Below are positions 10,010 to 18,773 of a DNA stretch of 55,153 bases, in pieces. The DNA is from Flavobacterium sp. (GTDB lineage: Bacteria > Bacteroidota > Bacteroidia > Flavobacteriales > Flavobacteriaceae): the NCBI RefSeq assembly GCF_027483985.1, contig NZ_JAIXTJ010000048.1:1-55153 (forward strand), read 5' to 3'. How positions within the stretch are numbered: the stretch's first letter is position 1; each line of letters begins with the position of its first letter. The position numbers were made by a program, and so were the translations under genes. The notes under the pieces were generated by a model. That model did not search any database, was not told the origin of the DNA, and saw nothing but the letters and a program-made list of their open reading frames with translations.

Positions 10010-10573
10010 TTAATTATTTATTTTCAATTTATCTAAAGCTATGTTTAATTCTAAAACATTAACTGTTTCGGTTCCCATAACTGTTGGTTTTTTAATCATT
10101 TTTTCTGCTAAAGCTTTAACTTTTTGCTCTGGTAATTTTCTTGCATCAGCTACTCTTTTGACTTGAATTAAAGCAGCTTGCGGCGAAATATTTGGATCCA
10201 ATCCGCTTCCTGATGCTGTAACCATATCAGAAGGTATATCAGATTTATTTAGGTACGGATGAACAATTAAAAAAGTATCTATTCTTTTTTGAACTAGAGC
10301 TAAATAATCTGCATTACTTGCTCCTTTGTTGCTTCCTGCACTTCCGGCTGCATTATAATCGACCGCAGATGGTCTTCCCCAAAAATAAATGGCTTTATCA
10401 AATTTTTGACCTATTTTTTGATAACCAATTACCTTTCCATTTACCATAACAGTTTCACCTTTTCCCTTATTTGGTGCGAATTGAGCAATTCCTAACATAG
10501 CCAAAGGATAAATTACTGCAAACAAAATTACTATTAATACAGTAAACTTTATTATTGATGTTATATTTTTCAT
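10010..10573 (-). CDS. kdpC: Potassium-transporting ATPase, KdpC subunit
   Basis: A 187-residue protein with one N-terminal membrane helix (about 8-30) and the conserved motifs GRPSAVDYNAAGSAGSN, VTASGSGLDPNISPQAA and VNVLELNIALD. KdpC is the single-pass chaperone-like subunit that raises ATP affinity of the KdpFABC complex. Its length matches the family (about 185-195). It lies 12 bases after kdpB and abuts the porin gene. Confidence 0.97.
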   Translation of the reverse strand: MKNITSIIKFTVLIVILFAVIYPLAMLGIAQFAPNKGKGETVMVNGKVIGYQKIGQKFDKAIYFWGRPSAVDYNAAGSAGSNKGASNADYLALVQKRIDTFLIVHPYLNKSDIPSDMVTASGSGLDPNISPQAALIQVKRVADARKLPEQKVKALAEKMIKKPTVMGTETVNVLELNIALDKLKINN

Positions 10574-10585
10574 TTTTATATACTT

Positions 10586-12634
10586 TTAAAAGAACATTGC
10601 TATTACTAAATCAATTAATTTTATTCCTATAAATGGTACAATTAATCCTCCTAAACCATAAATTAAAAGATTCCTTTTTAGAATCGCGCTTGCACCAATT
10701 GGTTTATAATCCACACCACGTAAAGCTAACGGAATTAATATTGGAATAATGATTGCATTGAAAATAACAGCCGATAAAATGGCGCTTTCTGGACTGTGCA
10801 ATTGCATAATGTTTAATCCTTGCAATGCAGGAATTGAAGCAATAAATAGAGCTGGTACGATAGCAAAATATTTGGCTACATCATTAGCAATTGAGAAAGT
10901 TGTTAACGTACCTCTGGTCATTAATAGTTGTTTTCCAATTTCTACAATTTCAATTAATTTGGTTGGATCATTATCTAAATCTACCATATTTCCAGCTTCT
11001 TTTGCCGCTTGAGTTCCACTATTCATCGCTACACCAACGTCGGCTTGAGCAAGTGCAGGAGCATCATTGGTTCCGTCACCCATCATAGCAACTAGTTTGC
11101 CTAACTGCTGTTCGTTTTTGATGTAGTTCATTTTATCTTCAGGTTTTGCTTCTGCAATAAAATCATCTACACCTGCTTTTTCGGCAATGAATTTGGCTGT
11201 TAACGGATTATCACCTGTAACCATCACGGTTTTAACTCCCATTTTCCGTAAACGATCAAAACGTTCTTTCATTCCGGTTTTGATGATGTCTTGTAATTCA
11301 ATAACACCTTGTACTTGACTGTTTTTCATTACTACTAAAGGTGTTCCTCCATTAGAAGAAATTTCAATAACTTGTTTAGCTGTATCTTCTGGAAATTTAT
11401 ATCCTGCTTGTTCTGAAATGTTTTTGGCAGCATCTTGAGCACCTTTTCTAATATTGGTTCCATCTTTTAAAACTACACCTGAAGTTCTCGTTTCTGCAGT
11501 GAATTTTATTAAAGTTGCTCCTTCAATAGAAAGTTTTTGAGCTTCTTCATTACCTGCTAATTCCACAATACTTTTTCCTTCTGGAGTATCATCTGCCAGA
11601 GAACTCAATACTGCCGACTGAATAAATTCTTCCTGAGAAACACCATTGGTAGGATAAAAACTTGTGGCTTTTCTATTTCCGATAGTGATTGTACCTGTTT
11701 TATCTAATAGCAAAACATCAATATCGCCTGCTGTTTCAACCGCTTTACCTGATTTAGTGATTACGTTGGCACGTAATGCTCTATCCATTCCAGCAATACC
11801 AATAGCTGACAATAAACCACCAATAGTTGTTGGGATTAAGCACACAAAAAGAGAAATAAAAGCTGCAATCGTGATTGGTGCATTAGCATAATCTGCAAAG
11901 GGTTTTAAAGTAACACATACGATTACAAATATCAGAGTAAAAGCCGCTAACAAAATAGTTAATGCAATTTCATTTGGTGTTTTTTGACGACTTGCACCTT
12001 CTACTAAAGCAATCATTTTATCTAGAAAACTTTCTCCTGGTTCGGTGGTTACTTTTACAGTAATTCTATCGCTTAATACTTTTGTTCCACCTGTTACCGA
12101 ACTTTTATCGCCACCTGCTTCACGAATTACTGGAGCACTTTCTCCTGTAATTGCACTTTCATCGATAGTTGCTAAACCTTCAATAATTTCACCATCGGTT
12201 GGAATAACGTCGCCTGCTTCACAAAAGAACAAATCACCTTTTTTTAGTTGTGAAGAAGAGATCAATTCAATTTCACTTGGATTAACTTTTCCAAGTACTA
12301 TAACTTTTTTAGCAGGTGTTTCTTCTCTTGTTTTTCTCAAGCTATCGGCTTGTGCTTTTCCACGTGCTTCTGCTATTGCTTCTGCAAAATTGGCAAATAA
12401 AAGTGTAAAGAATAATATTAAAAACACAATGAAATTATAAACGAAACTACCTTGGTTTTGTGCTCCCATTAAGATGGCAATACACACAATAAACATAATG
12501 GCAGTTCCAATTTCTACAGTAAACATTACTGGGTTTTTGAACATTACTTTAGGGTTAAGCTTTACAAAAGATTGCACTAAAGCTTCTTTTACTTGCTTAC
12601 TTTCAAATAATGAATTGGATTTATTTTTAGTCAT
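10586..12634 (-). CDS. kdpB: Potassium-transporting P-type ATPase, KdpB subunit
   Basis: The catalytic subunit of the high-affinity KdpFABC potassium pump in the inner membrane. The 682-residue sequence has the actuator loop TGES (163-166), the phosphorylated Asp311 in DKTGT, the KGA motif of the nucleotide-binding domain, TGDNPLTA and the hinge [18 protein letters not shown]. Seven membrane helices fit the family, and the length is as expected. The serine in TGES is the site of inhibitory phosphorylation known in E. coli, and it is present here. It is separated from kdpA by 95 bases. Confidence 0.98.
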   Translation of the reverse strand: MTKNKSNSLFESKQVKEALVQSFVKLNPKVMFKNPVMFTVEIGTAIMFIVCIAILMGAQNQGSFVYNFIVFLILFFTLLFANFAEAIAEARGKAQADSLRKTREETPAKKVIVLGKVNPSEIELISSSQLKKGDLFFCEAGDVIPTDGEIIEGLATIDESAITGESAPVIREAGGDKSSVTGGTKVLSDRITVKVTTEPGESFLDKMIALVEGASRQKTPNEIALTILLAAFTLIFVIVCVTLKPFADYANAPITIAAFISLFVCLIPTTIGGLLSAIGIAGMDRALRANVITKSGKAVETAGDIDVLLLDKTGTITIGNRKATSFYPTNGVSQEEFIQSAVLSSLADDTPEGKSIVELAGNEEAQKLSIEGATLIKFTAETRTSGVVLKDGTNIRKGAQDAAKNISEQAGYKFPEDTAKQVIEISSNGGTPLVVMKNSQVQGVIELQDIIKTGMKERFDRLRKMGVKTVMVTGDNPLTAKFIAEKAGVDDFIAEAKPEDKMNYIKNEQQLGKLVAMMGDGTNDAPALAQADVGVAMNSGTQAAKEAGNMVDLDNDPTKLIEIVEIGKQLLMTRGTLTTFSIANDVAKYFAIVPALFIASIPALQGLNIMQLHSPESAILSAVIFNAIIIPILIPLALRGVDYKPIGASAILKRNLLIYGLGGLIVPFIGIKLIDLVIAMFF

Positions 12635-12729
12635 TTTTTTATTTTTTTGTAAATTGTATATTGTAAAATGTAAATTGTGATTTGGGTAATCATTTTATTA
12701 CATGCGGCAATACATTATACAAGCATTAT

Positions 12730-14451
12730 TTATTTCAATGTAAAATATTCTGCTAATGGACCTAAAGCTAATGCTGGAAAGAAAGATAGTGCCGCAATGA
12801 TTGCAATCACAGCGAAAACCATAATTCCGAAAATAGTCGTATCCGTTTTTAATGTTCCAGCACTTTCTGGAATGTATTTTTTATTAGCTAATAATCCTGC
12901 AATGGCAAGTGGCCCAATAATTGGGAGAAATCTACCCAATAGCAATACAATTCCCGTAGTAATATTCCAAAACGGATTGTTATCTCCCAAACCTTCAAAT
13001 CCTGAACCATTATTAGCAGCACTTGAGGTAAATTCATATAACATTTCAGAAAAACCGTGATTAGCTGGATTGTTCAACCATCCTGTTGCATTGCCGTTGA
13101 ACCAATATCCCATTGCTGTATCATTGGCCGCACAATAAGAAGCTAAAGCTGTTCCCGCTAAAATTAATAAAGGATGCAAAATGGCAATGAAGGCCGCGAT
13201 TTTTACTTCACGTGCTTCGATTTTCTTGCCTAAAAATTCTGGCGTTCTGCCTACCATTAATCCCGATATGAAAACTGCAAGAATGATGAAGATGTAGAAA
13301 TTTAACCATCCAACACCGCAACCACCATAAAAAGCATTTATCATCATCGACAATAATTGCATTGCTCCTGACATTGGCATCGAACTGTCGTGCATACTAT
13401 TAACAGAACCTGTTGATATTACCGTTGTTGCAATACTCCAAAATCCTGAAATAACTGGACCAAATCGAACTTCTTTACCTTCCATTGCACCTGTCGTTTG
13501 CATAATTCCCATTTTTGCAATAGCAGGATTTCCATTTAATTCAGAGCCAATTGTTGGAATAACCAAGAGTAAAAATCCGATCGTCATCACACCAAAAACT
13601 ACATAAGAAAATTTACGTTTTTTAAGATAAAATCCCAAGGCAAAAATCATTGCAAAAGGAATAATTAATTGTGCCCAAAGTTCGATAGCATTAGTAAAAT
13701 AAGTTGGGTTTTCTAATGGATGTGCTGAATTAGCTCCGAAGAAACCACCACCGTTAGTACCAATATGTTTGATTCCGATAAATGCAGCTGCTGGACCGCG
13801 AGAAACTTCAACAGTATCGCCTTGTAACGTTGTGATATGATCTTTACCTTCAAAAGTCATTGGTGTACCATTGAAAATTAATAGTACAGCAACAAATGCT
13901 GATAATGGCAATAAAATACGAGTACAACTTTTAATAAAATAATTATAGAAGTTGCCTAAATGCTCTGTTGTTCTTTCTTTCATAGCATTGAAAACCATTG
14001 CTGCTGCTGCCATTCCGACACCTGCAGAAACGAACTGTAAAAACATTAAAAACATCTGTCCTAAATAAGATAATCCGGATTCACCTGAATAATGTTGTAA
14101 ATTGCAGTTGACTACAAATGAAATGGCTGTATTAAAAGCTAAATCAGGACTCATTGATGGATTTCCATCAGGATTTAATGGTAAATTTCCTTGAAAGATT
14201 AGTATAAAAAAGCAAAGGATAAACCAAACCATATTGACACTCAAGAGTGCTTTTAGGTGTTGTTTCCAATTCATTTCTTTTTTGTCATTTATACCACTTA
14301 TTTTAAAAATAAAGCGTTCAATGGGATTAAAAATGGAATCTAATATGGTTTTGTCTCCTCTATAAACTTTCGCTATATACTTTCCGAATGGAATAGCTAA
14401 AACAATAGTAAGAAGAAAAACAGTTACGACTCCAAGAATTTCTGTGTTCAT
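12730..14451 (-). CDS. kdpA: Potassium-transporting ATPase, KdpA channel-like subunit
   Basis: The potassium-binding and translocating subunit, 573 residues with about ten membrane helices. It shows conserved filter and pore segments such as FVVNCNLQHYSGE, GTNGGGFFGANSAHPLENP and FTSSAANNGSGFEGL. The family is built of four channel-like repeats. Length is normal. It is preceded 21 bases upstream by kdpF and followed by kdpB. Confidence 0.98.
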   Translation of the reverse strand: MNTEILGVVTVFLLTIVLAIPFGKYIAKVYRGDKTILDSIFNPIERFIFKISGINDKKEMNWKQHLKALLSVNMVWFILCFFILIFQGNLPLNPDGNPSMSPDLAFNTAISFVVNCNLQHYSGESGLSYLGQMFLMFLQFVSAGVGMAAAAMVFNAMKERTTEHLGNFYNYFIKSCTRILLPLSAFVAVLLIFNGTPMTFEGKDHITTLQGDTVEVSRGPAAAFIGIKHIGTNGGGFFGANSAHPLENPTYFTNAIELWAQLIIPFAMIFALGFYLKKRKFSYVVFGVMTIGFLLLVIPTIGSELNGNPAIAKMGIMQTTGAMEGKEVRFGPVISGFWSIATTVISTGSVNSMHDSSMPMSGAMQLLSMMINAFYGGCGVGWLNFYIFIILAVFISGLMVGRTPEFLGKKIEAREVKIAAFIAILHPLLILAGTALASYCAANDTAMGYWFNGNATGWLNNPANHGFSEMLYEFTSSAANNGSGFEGLGDNNPFWNITTGIVLLLGRFLPIIGPLAIAGLLANKKYIPESAGTLKTDTTIFGIMVFAVIAIIAALSFFPALALGPLAEYFTLK

Positions 14452-14472
14452 AATTAAATTGGTATTAAAAAT

Positions 14473-14550
14473 TTAAAATTTTTCTGGTTTAATTAATACA
14501 TAAACCAGATAACCAAATACGGCCAAAGCGACGGTAAAAAGTGCTATCAT
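14473..14550 (-). CDS. kdpF: KdpF, 25-residue accessory subunit of the potassium pump
   Basis: Too short for automatic ORF tracks. It reads MIALFTVALAVFGYLVYVLI then KPEKF, one membrane helix with the family ending 'Y-V-L-x-K-P-E-x-F'. KdpF stabilises the KdpABC complex in the membrane. Position directly before kdpA (21-base gap) is the usual one. The start is the only ATG in frame. Confidence 0.92.
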   Translation of the reverse strand: MIALFTVALAVFGYLVYVLIKPEKF

Positions 14551-14553
14551 AAT

Positions 14554-14640
14554 TTAGATTTTTTCAAAAAATTCGACCGATTTAAAACAAATAGCAAAAA
14601 GGGAAATTCCTAATGCGAGTAAAAGAATAGTGCTTGTCAT
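14554..14640 (-). CDS. 28-residue membrane micro-protein directly upstream of kdpF
   Basis: It reads MTSTILLLALGISLFAICFK followed by SVEFFEKI and a stop; the stop is three bases before the kdpF start. One hydrophobic helix is followed by a charged tail, the same size and topology as KdpF but with a different sequence. I do not recognise a named family. Tight spacing on both sides and the operon setting argue that it is translated. It may be an additional small Kdp subunit or a regulator of kdpF translation; both ideas are inference. Confidence 0.6.
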   Translation of the reverse strand: MTSTILLLALGISLFAICFKSVEFFEKI

Positions 14641-14663
14641 AGAGTTAATTTATTAGTTTCAAA

Positions 14664-14945
14664 TTATACTGAAGTTGCATTAATTTGTTTGATGTATTCT
14701 GCTCTTAAAGTAGCTGGAAAAAGATTGGCAATACTGCAATTTCTAAATTCCATAAAAGAAGAAACCGAATATAGGTACACTGTCGAAATCACTTCTTTTG
14801 TATCCTTGCTTCCGTTAATTAAAAGATTTTCGGCAATGGTTAAAAGTTTCTTTGCTCTAGAAATGTTTCCTGAAATGATGGTTTTTTTTGTGATTTCTGA
14901 AAAGCGTTCTGCTTGCTGGTAAATCGTTTTTGTTTTATTTTTCAT
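14664..14945 (-). CDS. 93-residue conserved-looking cytosolic protein, first gene of the kdp operon
   Basis: A helical, cytosolic protein (MKNKTKTIYQQAERFSEITKK...) with no signal peptide or membrane helix. The pattern (a helical repeat and a central KKLLTIAENLLINGS) resembles small DUF-type proteins encoded beside kdp genes in other Flavobacteriaceae, but I cannot name the family with certainty. It is followed after 23 bases by the 28-residue ORF and kdpF, so it is the promoter-proximal gene of the operon. A role in Kdp regulation is plausible but unproven. Confidence 0.7.
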   Translation of the reverse strand: MKNKTKTIYQQAERFSEITKKTIISGNISRAKKLLTIAENLLINGSKDTKEVISTVYLYSVSSFMEFRNCSIANLFPATLRAEYIKQINATSV

Positions 14946-14976
14946 AATGATGAATATTTTAATTCTTCATCGCCTA

Positions 14977-14993
14977 TGCCAAAATGTGTTCCA
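14977..14993 (-). promoter_or_regulatory. Near-match to a sigma-54 promoter before the kdp operon
   Basis: The minus strand reads TGGAACACATTTTGGCA, 32 bases upstream of the first operon gene. It resembles TGGCAC-N5-TTGCA, but the spacing between GG and GC is eleven rather than ten, so the match is imperfect. It is mentioned because the neighbouring regulator is a sigma-54 activator. Confidence 0.25.
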
Positions 14994-15062
14994 TTAATAA
15001 AACAAAATAAATAAGTGTCTGCAAAACAATTAGTTAAATATTTTTATGAAAAACAAAATCAT

Positions 15063-15086
15063 AAAAAAACCTATCAAAATGATAGG
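15063..15086 (-). terminator. Terminator of the sigma-54 response regulator gene
   Basis: On the minus strand CCTATC-ATTTT-GATAGG is followed by seven T. It lies 25 bases after the stop of the regulator gene and separates it from the kdp operon. Confidence 0.8.
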
Positions 15087-15110
15087 CTTTTATTAAAATG
15101 ATAGGATTGC

Positions 15111-16451
15111 TTATTGAATGTTATATTCGTCTAATTTCCTATATAAAGTAGCAATTCCAATTTGTAGAAGTCTGGCCGTTTCTGCCTTATTTCCTTTTGA
15201 ATAATTTAATACCTTTTGAATGTGCAGTTTTTCAACACTATTCATTGAAAATGCTGACATTGATTTGTTATGATTATCGCTTTGATGTAGTATTTCATAA
15301 GGCAACACATCAAGAGTTAACACATCATTGGTAGCTAAAATAACAGCTCTTTCAATAATATTTTTAAGTTCTCTTATATTTCCGGGATAGTGATAGCTTT
15401 CTAATTTATGAAGGAAATTATCTTCAATTTGCAATGTTTTTTTATTAATCGAAGTAGAAAATTGCTCAACAAAAAAATGTACCAAAGGTGAAATATCTTT
15501 TACTCGTGCCCTTAAAGGCGGAATATTGATTTCAAAAATATTTAGTCGAAAATACAAATCAGAACGAAATCGATGTTGATCGCTCTCAACTTTCAAATCT
15601 CTATTTGTTGCTGCTATCAATCTGAAATTTGATTTTCTTGGAGTGGTATCACCTACTGGAATAAACTCATTAGTCTCTAAAACACGAAGCAGTTTTGCCT
15701 GTAATTCTATAGGCATTTCTCCAATTTCATCTAAAAATAACGTTCCGCCATTGGCTTCCTCAATAAATCCTTTTTTGTCTTTTACAGCTCCGGTAAAAGC
15801 ACCTTGTTTGTGCCCGAATAGCTCGCTTTCTAATATTTCTTTGCTAAAGGTACTACAATTTAAAGCTACAAAAGATCTACTTGCATTGGAACTGTTTTCG
15901 TGAATGGCTTGCGCAAAAACTTCTTTTCCTGTTCCTGTTTCACCTGATAACAAAACCGTTGAATTAGTTTTAGCTACTTTTTTAGCCAAATCAATTACTT
16001 GCTCAATTGCTTTTGATTTTCCTATGATGGTATCAAATGAATATTTTTCTGAAATTCTTTTTTCGAGCTGTTTGACTTTCTTTTGCAATTGAACTTTTTC
16101 AAAAGCTTTATAGAGTAACGGAATGATTTTATCGTTATCATCGCCTTTCACAATGTAATCAAAAGCACCATTTTTCATAGCTTGTACACCATCAGAAATA
16201 GTGCCATAAGCGGTTAGTAAAACTACTTCTGTAAGAGGAAAACTAGCTTTTATTTTTTGAAGAAAATCTACACCGTTGCCATCAGGAAGTTTAACATCAC
16301 AAAGCACCACATCAACATCATTCTGTTCCATTTTTTTGAAACCTGATTTTAAATCGGATGCTTCAATAACGTCAAAACCTTCTGATTTTATAATTCTGGC
16401 AAGAAGTCCGCGAAGTTTTTCTTCATCATCTATGATTAGGATATTTTTCAA
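15111..16451 (-). CDS. NtrC-type sigma-54 response regulator, probable regulator of kdp
   Basis: A 446-residue three-domain regulator: receiver with acidic pair Asp8/Asp9 and phospho-acceptor Asp52, an AAA+ domain with Walker A GETGTGKE (170-177) and the sigma-54 contact loop GAFTGA (217-222), and a C-terminal Fis-type helix-turn-helix (ETARLLQIGIATLYRKLDEY). It is the only response regulator gene in the cluster, so it probably replaces the OmpR-type KdpE used in proteobacteria and receives phosphate from the kinase at 5999. It is 34 bases downstream of the NTF2-like gene. The kdp connection is inference; the domain assignment is certain. Confidence 0.94.
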   Translation of the reverse strand: MKNILIIDDEEKLRGLLARIIKSEGFDVIEASDLKSGFKKMEQNDVDVVLCDVKLPDGNGVDFLQKIKASFPLTEVVLLTAYGTISDGVQAMKNGAFDYIVKGDDNDKIIPLLYKAFEKVQLQKKVKQLEKRISEKYSFDTIIGKSKAIEQVIDLAKKVAKTNSTVLLSGETGTGKEVFAQAIHENSSNASRSFVALNCSTFSKEILESELFGHKQGAFTGAVKDKKGFIEEANGGTLFLDEIGEMPIELQAKLLRVLETNEFIPVGDTTPRKSNFRLIAATNRDLKVESDQHRFRSDLYFRLNIFEINIPPLRARVKDISPLVHFFVEQFSTSINKKTLQIEDNFLHKLESYHYPGNIRELKNIIERAVILATNDVLTLDVLPYEILHQSDNHNKSMSAFSMNSVEKLHIQKVLNYSKGNKAETARLLQIGIATLYRKLDEYNIQ

Positions 16452-16485
16452 AAGATAACGATTTATTTGCGCAAAATTACATTAT

Positions 16486-16917
16486 TTACTTTCGTCTAGT
16501 GTCAATTACATAAATAATTTTCCAAGTACCATTTTCTTTAAAAAGAGTAAAAGCATTGACACCTGAGTGACTAAATTTATCGTTTAAGTAAAATTCATAA
16601 GGTGTCCAAGCGTGCGCCATCGTTCCGTCAACTTGAATGGAATAACCCAATATCTTTTCTTTAATTTTAATAGTAGCCGGAATAGAAGCTATCGATTTAT
16701 AGAACTCTTTAGCCGATTCATCTAATAATTTAGCACTATTAGCATTTTCCATTATGGATTGTAAAATTATTTTATCAGAGCAAACTGACTTCATTTTAAT
16801 GGTATCTTTAGCGTGAAAACCTTCAAAAAAAGTTTCAATAACCTTCTGAATTTCTTGATTTTGTGCTTGAATAGAACTAGCAAAAATCATTATTAAGAGA
16901 AATATTGTTTTTTTCAT
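16486..16917 (-). CDS. Exported NTF2/SnoaL-like protein
   Basis: A 143-residue protein with a signal peptide (MKKTIFLLIMIFASSIQAQ) and one NTF2-like cone fold: IQKVIETFFEGFHAKDTIKMKSVC is the usual first helix pair and MAHAWTPYEFYLNDKFSHSGVNAFTLFK the curved sheet. Members bind small ligands or act as isomerases; here no catalytic set is recognisable. It is followed by the response regulator gene on the same strand and could be cotranscribed. A TAAATTTG -7-like element lies eight bases before its start. Confidence 0.8.
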   Translation of the reverse strand: MKKTIFLLIMIFASSIQAQNQEIQKVIETFFEGFHAKDTIKMKSVCSDKIILQSIMENANSAKLLDESAKEFYKSIASIPATIKIKEKILGYSIQVDGTMAHAWTPYEFYLNDKFSHSGVNAFTLFKENGTWKIIYVIDTRRK

Positions 16918-17041
16918 TTTAGAACAAATTTATAATTACATCAATATTAGTATATTTTTGGTTGTATTTATTACAAAACTAATCGATTTTATTACTTTTA
17001 CAGCTTTAAATCTAATATTTGAAATTTAAAATCTAAAATTA

Positions 17042-17860
17042 ATGTCAGTAGCTAAAAAAGATTACAAACGAATTACAACCAAATCATTAATTGAAATGAA
17101 AGCCAATGGCGAAAAAATTTCAATGTTAACTGCTTATGATTTTACCATGGCAAAAATTGTTGATACTGCTGGTGTTGACGTAATTTTGGTTGGAGATTCA
17201 GCAAGTAATGTTATGGCTGGACACGAAACGACTTTGCCAATTACTTTAGATCAAATGATTTATCACGCATCAGGTGTAGTTAGAGCAATTGACCGAGCCT
17301 TAGTTGTGGTCGATTTGCCCTTTGGAAGTTACCAATCTGATCCTAAAGAAGCCTTGCGTTCGTCAATTAGAATAATGAAAGAATCTGGTGGACACGCAGT
17401 TAAATTGGAAGGTGGAAGTGAAATTAAAGATTCTATCAAGAAAATTTTAAACGCCGGAATTCCTGTTATGGGACATTTAGGTTTGACACCACAATCCATC
17501 TATAAATTTGGAACGTACACCGTTCGTGCAAAAGAAGATGCTGAAGCCGAAAAATTAATGGAAGATGCCAAATTACTAGAAAAATTAGGATGCTTTGCTC
17601 TAGTTCTAGAAAAAATTCCTGCACATTTAGCTGAAAAAGTAGCCAAAAGTATATCGATTCCCGTAATCGGAATTGGCGCTGGTGGCGGCGTTGACGGTCA
17701 AGTTTTAGTAATTCACGATATGTTAGGAATGAACAATGAATTCAGTCCGAGATTCTTGCGTCGTTATTTAGATTTATACGATCAAATGACCAAAGCAATC
17801 GGGAATTATGTTGCTGATGTAAAAAGTCAAGATTTTCCAAATGCTAATGAACAATACTAG
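17042..17860 (+). CDS. panB: 3-methyl-2-oxobutanoate hydroxymethyltransferase (ketopantoate synthesis)
   Basis: Catalyses transfer of a hydroxymethyl group from 5,10-methylene-tetrahydrofolate to 2-oxoisovalerate, the first step of pantothenate (coenzyme A) synthesis. The 272-residue sequence has the metal-binding and substrate motifs [34 protein letters not shown] and [10 protein letters not shown]. Length is typical. It is followed by a heptad tandem repeat and then an RluA gene. Confidence 0.97.
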   Translation: MSVAKKDYKRITTKSLIEMKANGEKISMLTAYDFTMAKIVDTAGVDVILVGDSASNVMAGHETTLPITLDQMIYHASGVVRAIDRALVVVDLPFGSYQSDPKEALRSSIRIMKESGGHAVKLEGGSEIKDSIKKILNAGIPVMGHLGLTPQSIYKFGTYTVRAKEDAEAEKLMEDAKLLEKLGCFALVLEKIPAHLAEKVAKSISIPVIGIGAGGGVDGQVLVIHDMLGMNNEFSPRFLRRYLDLYDQMTKAIGNYVADVKSQDFPNANEQY

Positions 17861-17988
17861 TAATTAGTGATTAGTAATTAGTGATTAGTGATTAGTGATT
17901 AGTGATTAGTGATTAGTAAATAGTGATTAGTGATTAGTAATTAGTGATTAGTAAATAGTGATTAGTAAATAGTAATCAGTAAATAGTA
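17858..17988. repeat. Heptanucleotide tandem repeat between panB and the RluA gene
   Basis: About nineteen copies of a 7-base unit TTAGTGA with variants TTAGTAA and ATAGTAA start at the panB stop and run up to the start of the next gene. The unit contains in-frame stops in several frames and no ORF. It resembles short tandemly repeated repetitive sequences. Confidence 0.9.
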
Positions 17989-17998
17989 AATATTCATT

Positions 17999-18694
17999 TT
18001 GGCAGAAAAAATAGTATCTACAAAAAATAACCTTCAAGTTCTTCACGAAGACAATCATATTATTGTGGTTAACAAACGTGTTGGCGATATTGTGCAAGGT
18101 GATAAAACTGGTGACAAACCGCTTTCTGAAATAGTTAAAGAATATATTAAAGAAAAATACAACAAACCTGGTGAAGTTTTTCTTGGTGTTGTACATCGAT
18201 TGGACAGACCTACAACTGGAATTGTGGTGTTTGCCAAAACAAGTAAAGCGTTAGAACGTTTGAATAAAATGTTTAGCGAACGTGAAACTAACAAAACCTA
18301 TTGGGCAGTAGTTAAAAATAAACCTGCAAAAAGCGAGGATAATCTGATTCATTTTCTGAAAAGAAACGAAAAAAACAATACTTCTAAAGCACATTTAAAA
18401 GAAGTTCCTGAAAGCAAAAAAGCCTCTTTAGATTATAAAATCATTAAAACATTAAATAACTATTTTGCTTTAGAAATCAACCTTCATACTGGAAGACATC
18501 ATCAAATTCGTGCGCAATTACAAGCCATTGGTTGTCCGATAAAAGGCGATTTGAAATATGGTTTTGATCGCAGTAATCCTGATGGAGGCATTCATTTACA
18601 TGCTCGAAAATTAGCTTTTATTCATCCAGTTTCAAAAGAAGAAATTACAATTATTGCACCAACTCCATCGGATGTGATTTGGAATTCCATTTAA
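17999..18694 (+). CDS. RluA-family 23S rRNA/tRNA pseudouridine synthase
   Basis: Isomerises uridine to pseudouridine in structural RNA. A 231-residue single catalytic domain with the RluA motif VVHRLDRPTTG (catalytic Asp69) and HTGRHHQIRAQL. It lacks an S4 domain. The reading frame opens after a TAA at 17987, and its first usable start is the TTG at 17999 (MAEKIVSTKN); no ATG exists early in the frame. The target position in RNA cannot be told. Confidence 0.92.
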   Translation: MAEKIVSTKNNLQVLHEDNHIIVVNKRVGDIVQGDKTGDKPLSEIVKEYIKEKYNKPGEVFLGVVHRLDRPTTGIVVFAKTSKALERLNKMFSERETNKTYWAVVKNKPAKSEDNLIHFLKRNEKNNTSKAHLKEVPESKKASLDYKIIKTLNNYFALEINLHTGRHHQIRAQLQAIGCPIKGDLKYGFDRSNPDGGIHLHARKLAFIHPVSKEEITIIAPTPSDVIWNSI

Positions 18695-18773
18695 ATAATG
18701 TAACTTTACTTCACAATTCAAATCCTATTTAAACGTTTATAATAGTAAAACCCAAATTTACAATCCTATTTCT

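Noticed and set aside
10749..13060. Several plus-strand frames opposite kdpA and kdpB
   Set aside because: They are antisense shadows of strongly conserved genes.
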